Shown: piece after piece, positions 17,606 to 26,526 of the stretch
Position numbering within the stretch: position 1 is the first letter of the stretch
How the letters are laid out: each line of letters starts with the position of its first letter
Notes under the pieces: model-generated
What the model was told of the DNA's origin: nothing
Seen by the model: the letters and a program-made list of their open reading frames with translations, nothing else
Database searches by the model: none
Position numbers and translations under genes: made by a program
Source of the DNA: Bacillota bacterium
Lineage (GTDB): Bacteria > Bacillota > Clostridia > Oscillospirales > Ruminococcaceae
Assembly: GCA_023433405.1 (NCBI GenBank)
Contig: JAEZCT010000083.1
Location: forward strand, 75,933-139,932
Length of the DNA: 64,000 nt
Direction: 5' to 3'

Positions 17606-19024
17606 ATGAGCTACGAGCTGGTTGCGGGCCTTGAGACCCATATAGAGTTAAGCACCAACACCAAGATTTTTTGCGGTTGCACCACACGCTTTGGCGCAGA
17701 ACCGAACACCAACTGCTGCCCCATCTGCATTGGTCTGCCGGGCACCATGCCCAAGCTGAACCGCCGCGTGGTGGAATACGCCATTCTGGCGGGGCTTGCC
17801 ACGAATTGCGAGATTAGCGACATCTCCAAGATGGACCGAAAAAACTATGTATATCCCGACCTGCCTAAGGCATATCAGGTGTCACAGTTTGATAAGCCCC
17901 TGTGCCGCAGGGGACACATCACCTTAAGTTCCGGCAAGCGCATTAACATCACGCGCATCCACATTGAGGAGGACGCGGGCAAGCTGGTGCATGAGCGGGG
18001 CGACACCTATGTGGATTATAACCGAGGCGGCGTACCGCTGATTGAGATTGTCACCGAGCCGGATATTCGCAGCATTGAAGAAGCAACCGAGTACCTGGAA
18101 AGGCTTCAGCTTATTATGAAATACATCGGGATTTCCGATGTAAAGATGCAGGAAGGCTCCCTTCGCTGTGACGTAAATGTCTCGGTGCGCAAGCAGGGTG
18201 CCGAGACCCTTGGTACCCGCGCCGAGATTAAGAATATGAACTCCTTTGCCTTTATGGCAAAAGCCATGCAGTATGAGTTTGACCGTCAGGTTGATTTGAT
18301 AGAGAGCGGCGAAAGGGTGGTGCAGGAAACGCGCCGCTATAATACCGATACTGGTGAGACAGAATCCATGCGCGGCAAGGAGGATGCCCACGATTACCGC
18401 TACTTCCGCGAGCCGGATCTTGTAACCATCGGCACCTCTGAGGCGGAGATAAACCGCTTGCGCGGCCTGCTGCCCGAGCTGCCGGAGCAAAAGCTTGCGC
18501 GCTATGTGCTGGATTACGGTATCCCCGAGTCGGACGCGCAGCTGCTCGTGAAATACCGCCGCGTGGCGGAGTATTTTGATACCGCCGCTACGCTGGTGCA
18601 CAATCCTAAAACCGTCTCTAACCTCATTGTGGGGCAGATTTTTAAATTTCTTTCCACAGAGGCCGCCAAGGAGGAGCTTGCGCTCCGGGTTACCGCCCAG
18701 ATGCTCGCAGAGCTTGTAGCGCTGTTTGAAGCGGGCAAGCTGAATATGGGCCTTGTGAAGAAAACCCTGGACGCTATGCTGGAGACCGGCAAGCCCGTTT
18801 CAGAGCTGATATCCAAGGAGGATATGCAGGGGTTGGATGAGGATGCGCTGCGCGGGGTCTGCAGTGCCGCCATTGCGGCAAGCCCTGCCGCCGTGAAGGA
18901 TGTGCTTGCGGGCAAGGAAAAGGCGCTAAAGTCTATTCTGGGGCTTGTCATGCGTGAGACCAAGGGACGTGCGGACGCGCTGGAAGCGGAAAAGCTGCTT
19001 ATTGAGCTCATTAAAAACCTATAA
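17606..19024 (+). CDS. gatB: Asp-tRNA(Asn)/Glu-tRNA(Gln) amidotransferase subunit B
   Basis: 472 residues. GatB phosphorylates the misacylated tRNA and transfers ammonia to give Asn- or Gln-tRNA. The N-terminal GLETHIELSTNTKIFCGC with paired Cys (CNC..CPIC zinc ligands), the DLPKAYQ and HIEEDAGKLVHE stretches, and a YqeY-like C-terminal tail are seen. ATG 17606 gives the standard N-terminus (MSYELVAGLETH); a TTG at 17597 has better spacing to GGAAAGG and cannot be excluded. It is followed by a strong terminator. Confidence 0.97.
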   Translation: MSYELVAGLETHIELSTNTKIFCGCTTRFGAEPNTNCCPICIGLPGTMPKLNRRVVEYAILAGLATNCEISDISKMDRKNYVYPDLPKAYQVSQFDKPLCRRGHITLSSGKRINITRIHIEEDAGKLVHERGDTYVDYNRGGVPLIEIVTEPDIRSIEEATEYLERLQLIMKYIGISDVKMQEGSLRCDVNVSVRKQGAETLGTRAEIKNMNSFAFMAKAMQYEFDRQVDLIESGERVVQETRRYNTDTGETESMRGKEDAHDYRYFREPDLVTIGTSEAEINRLRGLLPELPEQKLARYVLDYGIPESDAQLLVKYRRVAEYFDTAATLVHNPKTVSNLIVGQIFKFLSTEAAKEELALRVTAQMLAELVALFEAGKLNMGLVKKTLDAMLETGKPVSELISKEDMQGLDEDALRGVCSAAIAASPAAVKDVLAGKEKALKSILGLVMRETKGRADALEAEKLLIELIKNL

Positions 19025-19039
19025 ACCTTTTCTATTTAT

Positions 19040-19076
19040 ACCGCGGAGGGCGCTGCCCTTCGCGGTGTTTTATTTT
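19040..19076 (+). terminator. Terminator after gatB
   Basis: ACCGCGGAGGGC pairs with GCCCTTCGCGGT around a 3-nt loop, followed by GTTTTATTTT. Confidence 0.9.
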
Positions 19077-19090
19077 ACACCATTTAGCTT

Positions 19091-19147
19091 ATCTTCTTTT
19101 TCACTTGTTTTTTATAAATCATACTCTTTTTAATCGGCTATAGTATA
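19091..19147 (+). repeat. MITE-like repeat, right-half fragment
   Basis: TTTTCACTTG...ATACTCTTTTTAATCGG..TAGTATA matches only the right half of the family. It abuts the intact copy D, as if one element inserted beside or into an older one. Confidence 0.65.
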
Positions 19148-19250
19148 ATACTAATCTCCTCAAAAAGAGTCGATAAAAATCCGCGTGAAAACCCATAAAT
19201 TAAAGCTTTTCACTTGATTTTTATACTCTTTTAAATCGGATATTAGTATA
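19148..19250 (+). repeat. MITE-like inverted repeat, copy D
   Basis: 103 bp from ATACTAATCTCCTC to GATATTAGTATA with core ATCCGCGTGAAAACCCATAA and TTTTCACTTGATTTTTATAC. It is nearly identical to copy E at 44988, which suggests recent mobility or homogenisation. Confidence 0.92.
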
Positions 19251-19380
19251 AGCGGTGATTCCGTATTACGCCGCTGTGCGTTTCTCCTTTTTAATCCTTT
19301 TTGTACGGGAGTTTTGTATCACTGGCAGGATGTACATGACCACTAATTATGTAGGTGAAAGTGCTGATATTTTTATGGTA

Positions 19381-19410
19381 TTGTTTTTGTACATGATATA
19401 GTAGTATAAA
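19381..19410 (+). promoter_or_regulatory. Probable promoter of the GH31 gene
   Basis: TTGTTT at 19381-19386, an 18 bp spacer containing TGTACATGA, then TATAAA at 19405-19410, about 47 bp before the start codon. Confidence 0.5.
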
Positions 19411-19456
19411 GCCAATGACAACCGAATACCATACAACGAAAGGCAGGAACAAGCCG

Positions 19457-21457
19457 ATGGAAACCCTATTCGCAAACGTGCAGGGCGCACTGACCCGCAC
19501 GCTGTACGGTGAAAAGCTGCGCATCGAGCCTTGGGGCAAAAACAGCCTGCGTATTAGAGTTACCCGTGAAATCGATTACAGCAATGAAGACTGGGCCCTG
19601 CTGCCCCCTCCCCATCTCGAGGCAAAGATTTCTATTACTGAAAAAAAGGCGGTGATTGAAAACGGCGGGCTGACAGCAGAGCTTCTTGAAAACGGCAAGC
19701 TGACCTTTTATAATCAAACGGGTAAAATCCTGCTTGAGGAATATACCCGCAACCGCGCAAACCTTGCCGAGTATTGCAGCCCGCTTAACATTCCTGCACG
19801 GGAGTTTGTGGCAAGCCCCGGCGGCTGGCAGATTACGGCACGCTTTGAAGCCCGGGAGGATGAACGCATTTACGGCATGGGGCAGTACCAGCACGGCTAC
19901 CTGAACCAGAAGGGCTGCAAGCTGGAGCTGGAACAGCGCAATACCCAAATATCCGTGCCCTTTGCGGTGTCTAGCCTTGGCTACGGCTTTTTATGGAACA
20001 ACCCCGCAGTGGGCAGTGCATCCTTTGGCAGAAACAAAACCGAATGGCACGCCCGGTTTACCAAGGAGCTGGACTACTGGGTTACCGCCGGCGACTGCCC
20101 CGCCGAGATTGTGGAGCAATACGCAAGCGTCACGGGTAAGGCGCCCATGATGCCCGACTACGGCATGGGCTTCTGGCAGTGCAAGCTGCGCTACCAGACA
20201 CAGGAGGAGCTTTTGGCCGTTGCCCGAGAGCACAAGCTCAGAGGGCTGCCTATGGATGTAATTGTAATCGATTTTTTTCACTGGACAAATCATGGCGAGT
20301 GGAGGTTTGACCCCAATTACTGGCCCGACCCCGACGGCATGGTGCGGGAGCTCAAGGAGCTGGGCATTGAGCTGATGGTTTCAGTGTGGCCTACTGTTGC
20401 GAAGGACAGCGAACACTTTGAGGAGATGAACCGCGCCGACCTCTTGGTGAAGACCGACCGCGGTCAATCCACCAACATGGAGTTTTTGGGCAACAACGTG
20501 TTTTTCGACGCCACCAATCCCAAGGCGCAGACCTATGTCTGGCAGAAGATTAAAAAGAATTATTACGACAAGGGCATTCGTATCTTTTGGCTTGATGAGG
20601 CCGAGCCGGAATTTGGTCCTTACGATTTTGACATTTACCGCTATTATCTCGGTCCGGCGCTTGCGGTTAGCAACCTGTACCCCCTCCTGTACTCCAAAGC
20701 GCTTTATGACGGCATGACGGCGGAGGGACAGAGCGAAGTGGTTAACCTGGTTCGCTGTGCCTGGGCGGGTAGTCAGCGGTACGGGGCGCTGGTTTGGTCG
20801 GGGGATGTGGATTCCAGCTTTCGCGGGCTGCGGGAACAATTTACGGCCGGGTTAAATATGGGACTTGCGGGCATTCCCTGGTGGACAACCGATATCGGAG
20901 GCTTTTTGGGCGGCAACCCCGACGACCCGGACTTTCGGGAGTGCATTGTACGCTGGTTTGAGTACGGTGCGTTTTGCCCGGTATTCCGGCTGCATGGGGA
21001 GCGGCTACCCCACAAGCCCCCCCTGGGTACAACCGGAGGCGGCAGGTTCTTCAGCGGCGCTGCCAACGAGGTGTGGAGCTATGGGGATGAGGTATTGGGT
21101 ATCTTTAAAAAATACCTGTTCCTGCGCGAAAGCCTGCGCCCTTATCTCACAAAGCTCATGCGCGCGGCGCATGAGAACGGAACCCCGGTTATCCGCCCGC
21201 TGTTTTACGACTTTGCCCACGACCGCGTGGCGTGGGAGATTGAGGATGAATACCTGTTCGGCCCCGATGTTTTGGTTGCTCCCGTTATGCATGAAAACCA
21301 TCGCGAGCGCCCGGTATACCTTCCGGCGGGTGCGAGCTGGAAAAACACCCATACCCAAGAGCGGTACGAAGGCGGGCAGTGGGTAACCGCTCCCTCTCCG
21401 CTTTCGGTCATCCCTGTATTTCTTCGCGACGGCGCCGGCGTGGATTTCACCATCTGA
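19457..21457 (+). CDS. Glycoside hydrolase family 31 (alpha-xylosidase/alpha-glucosidase type)
   Basis: 666 residues. It hydrolyses alpha-linked glycosides from the non-reducing end. The (beta/alpha)8 signature is clear: WLDEAEPE with nucleophile Asp380, SGDVDSSF with acid/base Asp450, and the substrate-binding FRLHGERLP loop. No signal peptide is present, so it is probably cytosolic and acts on imported oligosaccharides. The ATG at 19457 is preferred over one at 19415 because AAAGGCAGGA lies just upstream. The overall pattern resembles YicI-like alpha-xylosidases, but substrate cannot be set from sequence. A second enzyme-like gene follows after 47 bp with a strong ribosome site, indicating an operon. 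Confidence 0.93.
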   Translation: METLFANVQGALTRTLYGEKLRIEPWGKNSLRIRVTREIDYSNEDWALLPPPHLEAKISITEKKAVIENGGLTAELLENGKLTFYNQTGKILLEEYTRNRANLAEYCSPLNIPAREFVASPGGWQITARFEAREDERIYGMGQYQHGYLNQKGCKLELEQRNTQISVPFAVSSLGYGFLWNNPAVGSASFGRNKTEWHARFTKELDYWVTAGDCPAEIVEQYASVTGKAPMMPDYGMGFWQCKLRYQTQEELLAVAREHKLRGLPMDVIVIDFFHWTNHGEWRFDPNYWPDPDGMVRELKELGIELMVSVWPTVAKDSEHFEEMNRADLLVKTDRGQSTNMEFLGNNVFFDATNPKAQTYVWQKIKKNYYDKGIRIFWLDEAEPEFGPYDFDIYRYYLGPALAVSNLYPLLYSKALYDGMTAEGQSEVVNLVRCAWAGSQRYGALVWSGDVDSSFRGLREQFTAGLNMGLAGIPWWTTDIGGFLGGNPDDPDFRECIVRWFEYGAFCPVFRLHGERLPHKPPLGTTGGGRFFSGAANEVWSYGDEVLGIFKKYLFLRESLRPYLTKLMRAAHENGTPVIRPLFYDFAHDRVAWEIEDEYLFGPDVLVAPVMHENHRERPVYLPAGASWKNTHTQERYEGGQWVTAPSPLSVIPVFLRDGAGVDFTI

Positions 21458-21504
21458 TGTAAATCCCATTGCAAGCCCGATCTCTATCGATTGGAGGAGT
21501 ATTC

Positions 21505-23217
21505 ATGAGCTATCAGCATTTCGGCGCGGCGGTTTACTGCCCGGTGGGTAACCTTGTAGACATCAAAGACATCGGCGCATTTGCAGAACGCTTTGCGTTT
21601 ATCGAACGGCATGTGCAGGTAAGCAAGGTCTATCTTGAAACCTATCGCGGTGGACAACATATTGAACGGGAGCATCTTCAAAAGATTATTTCGTTCTTTC
21701 AAAGCCGCGGCATCCAAACCTCGGGTGGCATTACCACCGACACCGTTGAAAACGGGGAGGGCGGCTTTCATCCCCTGTGCTACTCAAGCCCCGGAACCCG
21801 CCATCTGCTCACGCAGGTGGTCGAGCAAACCGCCAGCCTGTTTGATGAGATTATCCTCGACGATTTTTACTTTACCAACTGCAAATGCCCTCTTTGCATC
21901 GAAGCGAAGGGCGTGCGTTCCTGGTCTGAATTTCGCCTTGGTTTGATGAAGGAGATCTCCTCGAATGTAATTGTGGGCACCGCAAAGCGTGTAAACCCGG
22001 GCGTGCGAATGATTATAAAATATCCCAACTGGTATGAGCATTACCAAGAGTGCGGCTATAACCTAGAGGATGAACCCGCCATTTTTGATGCGGTATATAC
22101 CGGCACCGAGACACGCAACCCCACCTATACCCAGCAGCATCTGCCCAAATACCTGAGCTATTTTAACCAGCGCTACTTAGATAACGTCGCCCCCAATCGC
22201 AACGGCGGCGGATGGTTTGACCCCTACGAATGTACCTACAACCTTACCTCCTACGCCGATCAGGCCTATCTTACCCTGTTTGCCAAGGCCAAAGAGGCGA
22301 TGCTGTTCAGCCTGGGCTCACTGCTGGAGACTCATTTTTCCCTATTCATCCCCATAGCGGGGCAGGTATTTGCGGATATGGACGCTGTGCTCGGTCAGCT
22401 GGGCAGTCCGGCAGGAATCTCGACCTATCTCCCCTTTCACGGTCACGGGGAGGATTATCTGCATAACTATCTTGGGATGCTGGGCATCCCCCTTGAGCCG
22501 AGTCCCTTTTACCCTAATCACGCAAAAACAGTGTTTCTATCCGAAAACGCCGCAACAGATGCAGGGGTGATTGCAAGAGTCAAGGAAAGCCTGCTGGCGG
22601 GAGCAACTGTAATCGTCACCTCCGGCTTTGTACGGGCAACACAGAAGGAGTTCACCCAAATTGCAAACGTAACCTACACATCCCGCAAGGCGCTGGTAAG
22701 CAAATATGCCTACTCCAACGACGGCGGCGTATGCTTTGGCGGTTGCGTAACGGGGGACGCTTCAATCCTAATCCCACAGCTGGAGTACCCCACCAACGAC
22801 ACCTGGGAGCTGATTGGCGCGTTTGGGGAGGATAACAGTTTTCCCCTTCTTGTAAAGACCGCCTATGGCGGCGGCCGACTGTTTGTGCTTACCATCCCGG
22901 ACGATTGCGGCGGACTTTATGCCCTACCCCGCACGGTGCTGCGCATTATCCGCGAGACCTTTGGCTGCCTGCAGGGGCTGACACTGGATGCGCCAAGCAA
23001 GGTCGCCCTGTTTGCATATGATAACGACACCTTTGTTCTGCGCAGCTTTTTGCCCTATTACGACAACGCGGTAATCACCCTTGCGGACGAAGCGGCGGCG
23101 CTTGTGGAAATTACGACAGGCCGAAAAAACCAAGGTATTCTCGGGTTAAACGGCAGGTCCTTTGAACTTCGGCTTGCCCCCGGCGCAAACCATATCTATC
23201 GCATTGCAAGGTCATAA
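21505..23217 (+). CDS. Putative cytosolic glycoside-hydrolase-like protein, family not recognised
   Basis: 570 residues from ATG 21505 with GGAGGAG 5 nt upstream. It has no signal peptide. The N-terminal half reads like a TIM barrel: strands VSKVYLETYRGG and a DEIILDDFYFTNCKCPLC segment with adjacent Asp residues, then an MIIKYPNWYEHY strand. Residues about 330-480 look like a glutamine-amidotransferase-like or trimerisation-type domain common in beta-galactosidase-fold enzymes (LAGATVIVTSGFV, GGRLFVLTIPDDCGG), and the last 80 residues look like a beta-sandwich. The position directly behind a GH31 gene supports a role in glycan breakdown. The clustered Cys (CKCPLC) is unusual for a hydrolase. 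Function remains inference. Confidence 0.75.
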   Translation: MSYQHFGAAVYCPVGNLVDIKDIGAFAERFAFIERHVQVSKVYLETYRGGQHIEREHLQKIISFFQSRGIQTSGGITTDTVENGEGGFHPLCYSSPGTRHLLTQVVEQTASLFDEIILDDFYFTNCKCPLCIEAKGVRSWSEFRLGLMKEISSNVIVGTAKRVNPGVRMIIKYPNWYEHYQECGYNLEDEPAIFDAVYTGTETRNPTYTQQHLPKYLSYFNQRYLDNVAPNRNGGGWFDPYECTYNLTSYADQAYLTLFAKAKEAMLFSLGSLLETHFSLFIPIAGQVFADMDAVLGQLGSPAGISTYLPFHGHGEDYLHNYLGMLGIPLEPSPFYPNHAKTVFLSENAATDAGVIARVKESLLAGATVIVTSGFVRATQKEFTQIANVTYTSRKALVSKYAYSNDGGVCFGGCVTGDASILIPQLEYPTNDTWELIGAFGEDNSFPLLVKTAYGGGRLFVLTIPDDCGGLYALPRTVLRIIRETFGCLQGLTLDAPSKVALFAYDNDTFVLRSFLPYYDNAVITLADEAAALVEITTGRKNQGILGLNGRSFELRLAPGANHIYRIARS

Positions 23218-23260
23218 TTTTATTTTATATTTTTCTGAACCCTTTTAAAAGAATGAAAAG

Positions 23261-23309
23261 AGCAAAACCGGGAGGCAGCGTAAGTATGCAGCCTCCCGGT
23301 TTTGCTTTT
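23261..23309 (+). terminator. Strong terminator after the GH31 operon
   Basis: AGCAAAACCGGGAGGC pairs perfectly with GCCTCCCGGTTTTGCT over 16 bp (loop 14), followed by TTT. Confidence 0.88.
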
Positions 23310-23746
23310 GGTTTCATCTCATCGTGCTTGCATCGTTTTGATTGTTATAAGCAAATCTAAAATGCGAATGGCGGGCAGGTACCTATAGGATAATCGAATA
23401 TCCCCGTAACCCGGCACCAAAATAGCCTTGTGTGGCAGGTGTGGGAAAAAAGGAAGAACTACAGACCAGGGCGAAAAGCAAGGGCAAAATACGCGAGGCA
23501 TCAGGATTTTGCCGAAGGTTTTTCGTCACAAGAGTCATGCTCCGTTTGCCCTTGATTTGAGCTGGGTGCAGGGTGTCCCTGCTTCGCTTTCGCTTACTTT
23601 TCTCGAACAAGAAAAGTAAGCCGCCTGTCGGCGCGGGAGCCGACGTTCCAACAACTTGATGATGGGTACCTAAAAGCCGACCAAATCACAAAGCTTATAA
23701 AATCGGCTTTTGGATACTCCAATAAACCATAATACGCGCGTATACC

Positions 23747-23786
23747 AAAAGACCCCGCCGTCTGGTTTTGAACGGCGGGGTCTTAT
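23747..23786 (-). terminator. Bidirectional terminator after the flavodoxin gene
   Basis: AAGACCCCGCCGT pairs with ACGGCGGGGTCTT. On the minus strand it is followed by TTTTGG, about 25 bp beyond the flavodoxin stop. Confidence 0.85.
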
Positions 23787-23811
23787 ATGTATAGTGTAAG
23801 GGTTTGGCGGG

Positions 23812-24273
23812 CTACAGCCCGGCCAGGCTGTCGTACAGCGCGGCAAGCTGATGGTCGCGCTTTCTGCTTGACCAGTTGATAATGCTGGTTTTCGCCACAA
23901 CCGCACCCTTTGCCTCGCACATCGCTTTTAACTGGCTGACGGCTCGGTTGCCGCCCATCCATGGAAAAGGGAAGTGCTGGGTGACAAATACGCTCACGCG
24001 CTTACCCGAAAGAGACGCGATTTGCCGCATGGCTGCAATCATCGCGGGCGCAAGGGAAAACGCGTGAACCGGCGAACCGAACACAAGGGCGTCATAGCCG
24101 GCCAGTGAAGGGAGCTCCTTGACGGCGGGTGGCTGGGGCGGGGCTGCCTCTCCTGCTGTTTCCACGTCAAGGATGGCTGCCGTATGGTTTGCGGCGGTCA
24201 AGGCCTTCTCAAGCCCCTCAGCGGCGGAGCGGGTGTGACCGGTCTGGGAATAGATGACGATGCCGACATTCAT
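23812..24273 (-). CDS. Flavodoxin-family protein
   Basis: 153 residues. The N-terminal FMN phosphate-binding loop is YSQTGHTRSAAE, followed by the typical DALVFGSPVHAFSLAP strand-loop and VFVTQHFPFPWMGG. It is probably a cytosolic FMN electron carrier or a small flavodoxin-like oxidoreductase. ATG 24273 is chosen, with AAAGGAG about 10 nt upstream; a TTG nine bases earlier is too near the ribosome site. It is monocistronic with its own terminator. The electron-transfer partner cannot be read from context. Confidence 0.87.
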   Translation of the reverse strand: MNVGIVIYSQTGHTRSAAEGLEKALTAANHTAAILDVETAGEAAPPQPPAVKELPSLAGYDALVFGSPVHAFSLAPAMIAAMRQIASLSGKRVSVFVTQHFPFPWMGGNRAVSQLKAMCEAKGAVVAKTSIINWSSRKRDHQLAALYDSLAGL

Positions 24274-24389
24274 AGCTGTCAATTCTCCTTTGGGTTTTCC
24301 TAATATAATCGGATAAGTCTACCTTCTATCTCCATCATACCAGCGATGCAAAAATTACACAAGCCCTCAAAAACAGTCTTTATGATTCC

Positions 24390-24770
24390 TCAAAATATGC
24401 TACGCGGCTGGGGGAGCTCATCCTGCCAAAAATCCTCCATGCTGTCGCGTATGACAGCAAGCTGCGCCTCCGTTTGCGATTTATCCCGGTTTTGTATGAG
24501 TGCCGGCAGACAGGCGGCGGCTCCCGAAAGCTCGTCAAGGGGCTTGTGGTGAAAGAAAAAGGTTAATCCTCCCCGCAGACGCTGCCACTCCTCCGTAAGC
24601 TCTATGGCGCGCATTTCGGCTTGGTCGTATTGCATCTCATCCATCAGCCATTCAATCTCATCGGCGCAGCGCAAAACAATGCGGTTTGCCTCCCGCAAAA
24701 GAAACAGGGAATAGGACGAGAGGGCAAGCATTATCACAATCAGACAAAGGGCCACAACCAACCGTTTCAT
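24390..24770 (-). CDS. DUF4363-family small membrane-anchored protein
   Basis: 126 residues: an N-terminal hydrophobic segment (residues about 4-24, VVALCLIVIMLALSSYSLFLL) followed by an alpha-helical, charged exterior domain with LTEEWQRLRGGLTFFFHHKPLDEL, as in DUF4363 proteins. Start ATG 24770 with GGGAGG 10 nt upstream. It begins 2 bp after the stop of the DUF421 gene, an arrangement repeatedly seen in spore-forming Clostridia. Function is unknown; a sporulation or envelope role is inferred from the pairing. Confidence 0.8.
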   Translation of the reverse strand: MKRLVVALCLIVIMLALSSYSLFLLREANRIVLRCADEIEWLMDEMQYDQAEMRAIELTEEWQRLRGGLTFFFHHKPLDELSGAAACLPALIQNRDKSQTEAQLAVIRDSMEDFWQDELPQPRSIF

Positions 24771-24772
24771 GC

Positions 24773-25450
24773 TTATACGACCTCCCTTTTCGGGATTACA
24801 TAGCTTTTTTTGGAGGTATCCAGCGTCATGATGAAGATATCCTGCACGCTCAGCCCCTTTTCGGCAAGCAGCTGTTTTAGGTAGCCGCGATCCGTTTTGC
24901 ACTCTGCAAGCCCAGAATCCAAAATATTGCCGTCGCTGATGACGATGACCGGCGGGGCCACGTTTGCAACCGCTAGCCCCAGCTGCTCGGGGGTGACGGC
25001 CTCCTTGAGAGTTTTTTTGTAAACCGAGATGGCGCCGCTTGTTTCTACCAGCGCAAGCTGAACATCGCGCAGGTCAAAGATACTTTTTGAGCGCAGCTCC
25101 TCCATCAGGTCATCCACAGAAAAACGCAGTTCGCGCAGCGCCTTCTGGTCTATCTCCCCATCCTTGACGATAATCTTGGAATCACCGGAGATAAAGCGGC
25201 GAAAACGCAGGCTTTTTAGGCTGATTGCCGAGATGATAATCTCAAAGGAAACCAGCGTGAGAATCGGCACCGCGCCCGCCAGCAGGGGAATGCCCGTATC
25301 CTCAATGGGAAGGGAGGCGATGTTTGAGATTAAAATGGTGACGACCAGCTCTCCCGGCTGAAGCTCCCCAAGCTGCCGCTTGCCCATCAACCGAAGGGAA
25401 AAGATGATGAGTATGTAGAGTAATATGGTTCTAAAAAACACGATAAACAT
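24773..25450 (-). CDS. DUF421 (YetF-like) membrane protein
   Basis: 225 residues. Three N-terminal membrane helices (YILIIFSLRLMGKRQLGEL, ELVVTILISNIASLP, AVPILTLVSFEIIISAISL) and a cytoplasmic domain with RRFISGDSKIIVKDGEID and LRDVQLALVETSGAISVY match the YetF/DUF421 family. The conserved GKRQLGEL and SKSIFDLRDV stretches are intact. It is the first gene of a two-gene operon with the DUF4363 gene. The biochemical role is unknown; relatives have been connected with spore germination or envelope functions. Confidence 0.9.
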   Translation of the reverse strand: MFIVFFRTILLYILIIFSLRLMGKRQLGELQPGELVVTILISNIASLPIEDTGIPLLAGAVPILTLVSFEIIISAISLKSLRFRRFISGDSKIIVKDGEIDQKALRELRFSVDDLMEELRSKSIFDLRDVQLALVETSGAISVYKKTLKEAVTPEQLGLAVANVAPPVIVISDGNILDSGLAECKTDRGYLKQLLAEKGLSVQDIFIMTLDTSKKSYVIPKREVV

Positions 25451-25610
25451 TCCGGTGCGCCCCCTAAAATCATCATCAGGTTAACAGTATCTGCACATTT
25501 TTAAGGGATATTCACCGAAATGCGTCTATGCGAACTGTATGGATTTTCATGGAGGTCAAAACAACCGGTCGCAATAAATCATCCGGCCATACCAAGCGGG
25601 ATGACAGGGC

Positions 25611-25722
25611 GATTTTTAATTTTAAAAAGTGTAGAAGTGTGTATGAAAATCCGCGTGAAAACCCATATACCAAAGCTTTTTCACTTGATTTTTATACACT
25701 TATAAATCGGTTAATCAGTATA
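25611..25722 (+). repeat. MITE-like inverted repeat, copy I
   Basis: Core ATCCGCGTGAAAACCCATAT and TTTTCACTTGATTTTTATAC, with right end AAATCGGTTAATCAGTATA. The left arm has diverged. It lies 24 bp downstream of the C39-like lipoprotein gene stop (minus strand). Confidence 0.8.
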
Positions 25723-25746
25723 AAACGGCCGGGTCGGGGCGTCATT

Positions 25747-26526
25747 TTACTTCTTGGGTGTTGCTACGACAAAACACATGTCATTCAGATCCTCATCCTC
25801 AAAGAAGTTGTAAAAAGTAAAGTTGTAAATAAAACGCTCGGCGCCATAGACGCCATAGCCATCCTGATTGTGGTCGGTGGTGTCATAGGGGTCGGCAACA
25901 ATCAGCACATCATCCTGTGTTGTCTCGGTGCCCATGGTGTCATAGCCGATTATAACCTGCCAGTGTCCGCCCCAGTCGTTCCAGCCCACCATAATGGGAG
26001 TGCCGGTGGCCAGCGTATCCTGTATGTAATCCAGGGTAAACACATCGTATACGTTTTCAAGACAGTCAAAGGTGGTAAACAGGTCGAAATCGCCTGCGCC
26101 CTCAAAGATTTCCATAGCCTGCTTGAGGCTGGTTGCAGCGGGTTCTATGCCGTTACTGCGCAGCCGCGCAAGGGTCTCCTCGTTAAAATCGCCCAGAGCG
26201 TCGTACCAGTTAAGGACCATCAGGGCACTCGATACGCCGCAGCTCCACTCACTGGTTTGCTGCTGGGTTTTAAAGTTTGTAAGAATCGTAAGTGTATTGT
26301 TGCTTTTCATATTGTAAAAATCCAGCGCGCTGAAATAAGGACTGTTCTTATGGTCCCCCTCGCGCTCCACACTGTCCGCACCATATTCGTCATCTAAATC
26401 CACCGTATACGGAATCTTCATCTCGTCGGTATAGTTGCCGCCGGTACGCGTGTTTTGTGCCGGTGCTGACTGGCAGCCCGGCAAAGCAAGGCAAAGAAGC
26501 AAAAATAATACAATAAATTTTTTCAT
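25747..26526 (-). CDS. Lipoprotein with C39-like papain-fold peptidase domain
   Basis: 259 residues. The lipobox LALPGC gives a lipid-anchored Cys at 18. The C39-like domain has the catalytic Cys in QQTSEWSCGVSSALMVLNWY, the His in GGHWQVIIGYD and the Asp in VADPYDTTDHNQDGYG. C39-fold enzymes usually cut double-glycine leaders, but free-standing lipoproteins of this type have unknown substrates and there is no ABC exporter here. ATG 26526 has AAAGGGAG upstream. It is monocistronic; repeat copy I lies downstream and copy H upstream. Confidence 0.87.
   Translation of the reverse strand: MKKFIVLFLLLCLALPGCQSAPAQNTRTGGNYTDEMKIPYTVDLDDEYGADSVEREGDHKNSPYFSALDFYNMKSNNTLTILTNFKTQQQTSEWSCGVSSALMVLNWYDALGDFNEETLARLRSNGIEPAATSLKQAMEIFEGAGDFDLFTTFDCLENVYDVFTLDYIQDTLATGTPIMVGWNDWGGHWQVIIGYDTMGTETTQDDVLIVADPYDTTDHNQDGYGVYGAERFIYNFTFYNFFEDEDLNDMCFVVATPKK

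Larger units (their letters stand above)
19025..19456. other. Intergenic region gatB to GH31 gene
   Basis: 432 bp holding the gatB terminator, a tandem pair of repeat elements (19091-19250), and the promoter of the glycosidase gene. The 9-bp TGTACATGA is repeated directly at 19331 and 19388; the second copy lies inside the promoter spacer and could be an operator half-site. Confidence 0.5.
23218..23811. other. Intergenic region with three hairpins
   Basis: 594 bp between convergent operons. It contains the terminator of the GH31 operon (23261-23309), a CTTACTTTTCTC...GAAAAGTAAG hairpin at 23593-23620, and the bidirectional terminator of the flavodoxin gene. No supported gene was found. Confidence 0.5.

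Noticed and set aside
23593..23620. CTTACTTTTCTC/GAAAAGTAAG hairpin as a gene terminator
   Set aside because: It is far from either flanking gene and has no T-run; left as an unassigned hairpin in the intergenic entry.
25528..26397. 289-codon plus-strand frame
   Set aside because: It is antisense to the C39-like lipoprotein gene, crosses repeat copy I, and has no ribosome site; the minus-strand protein has clear catalytic motifs.
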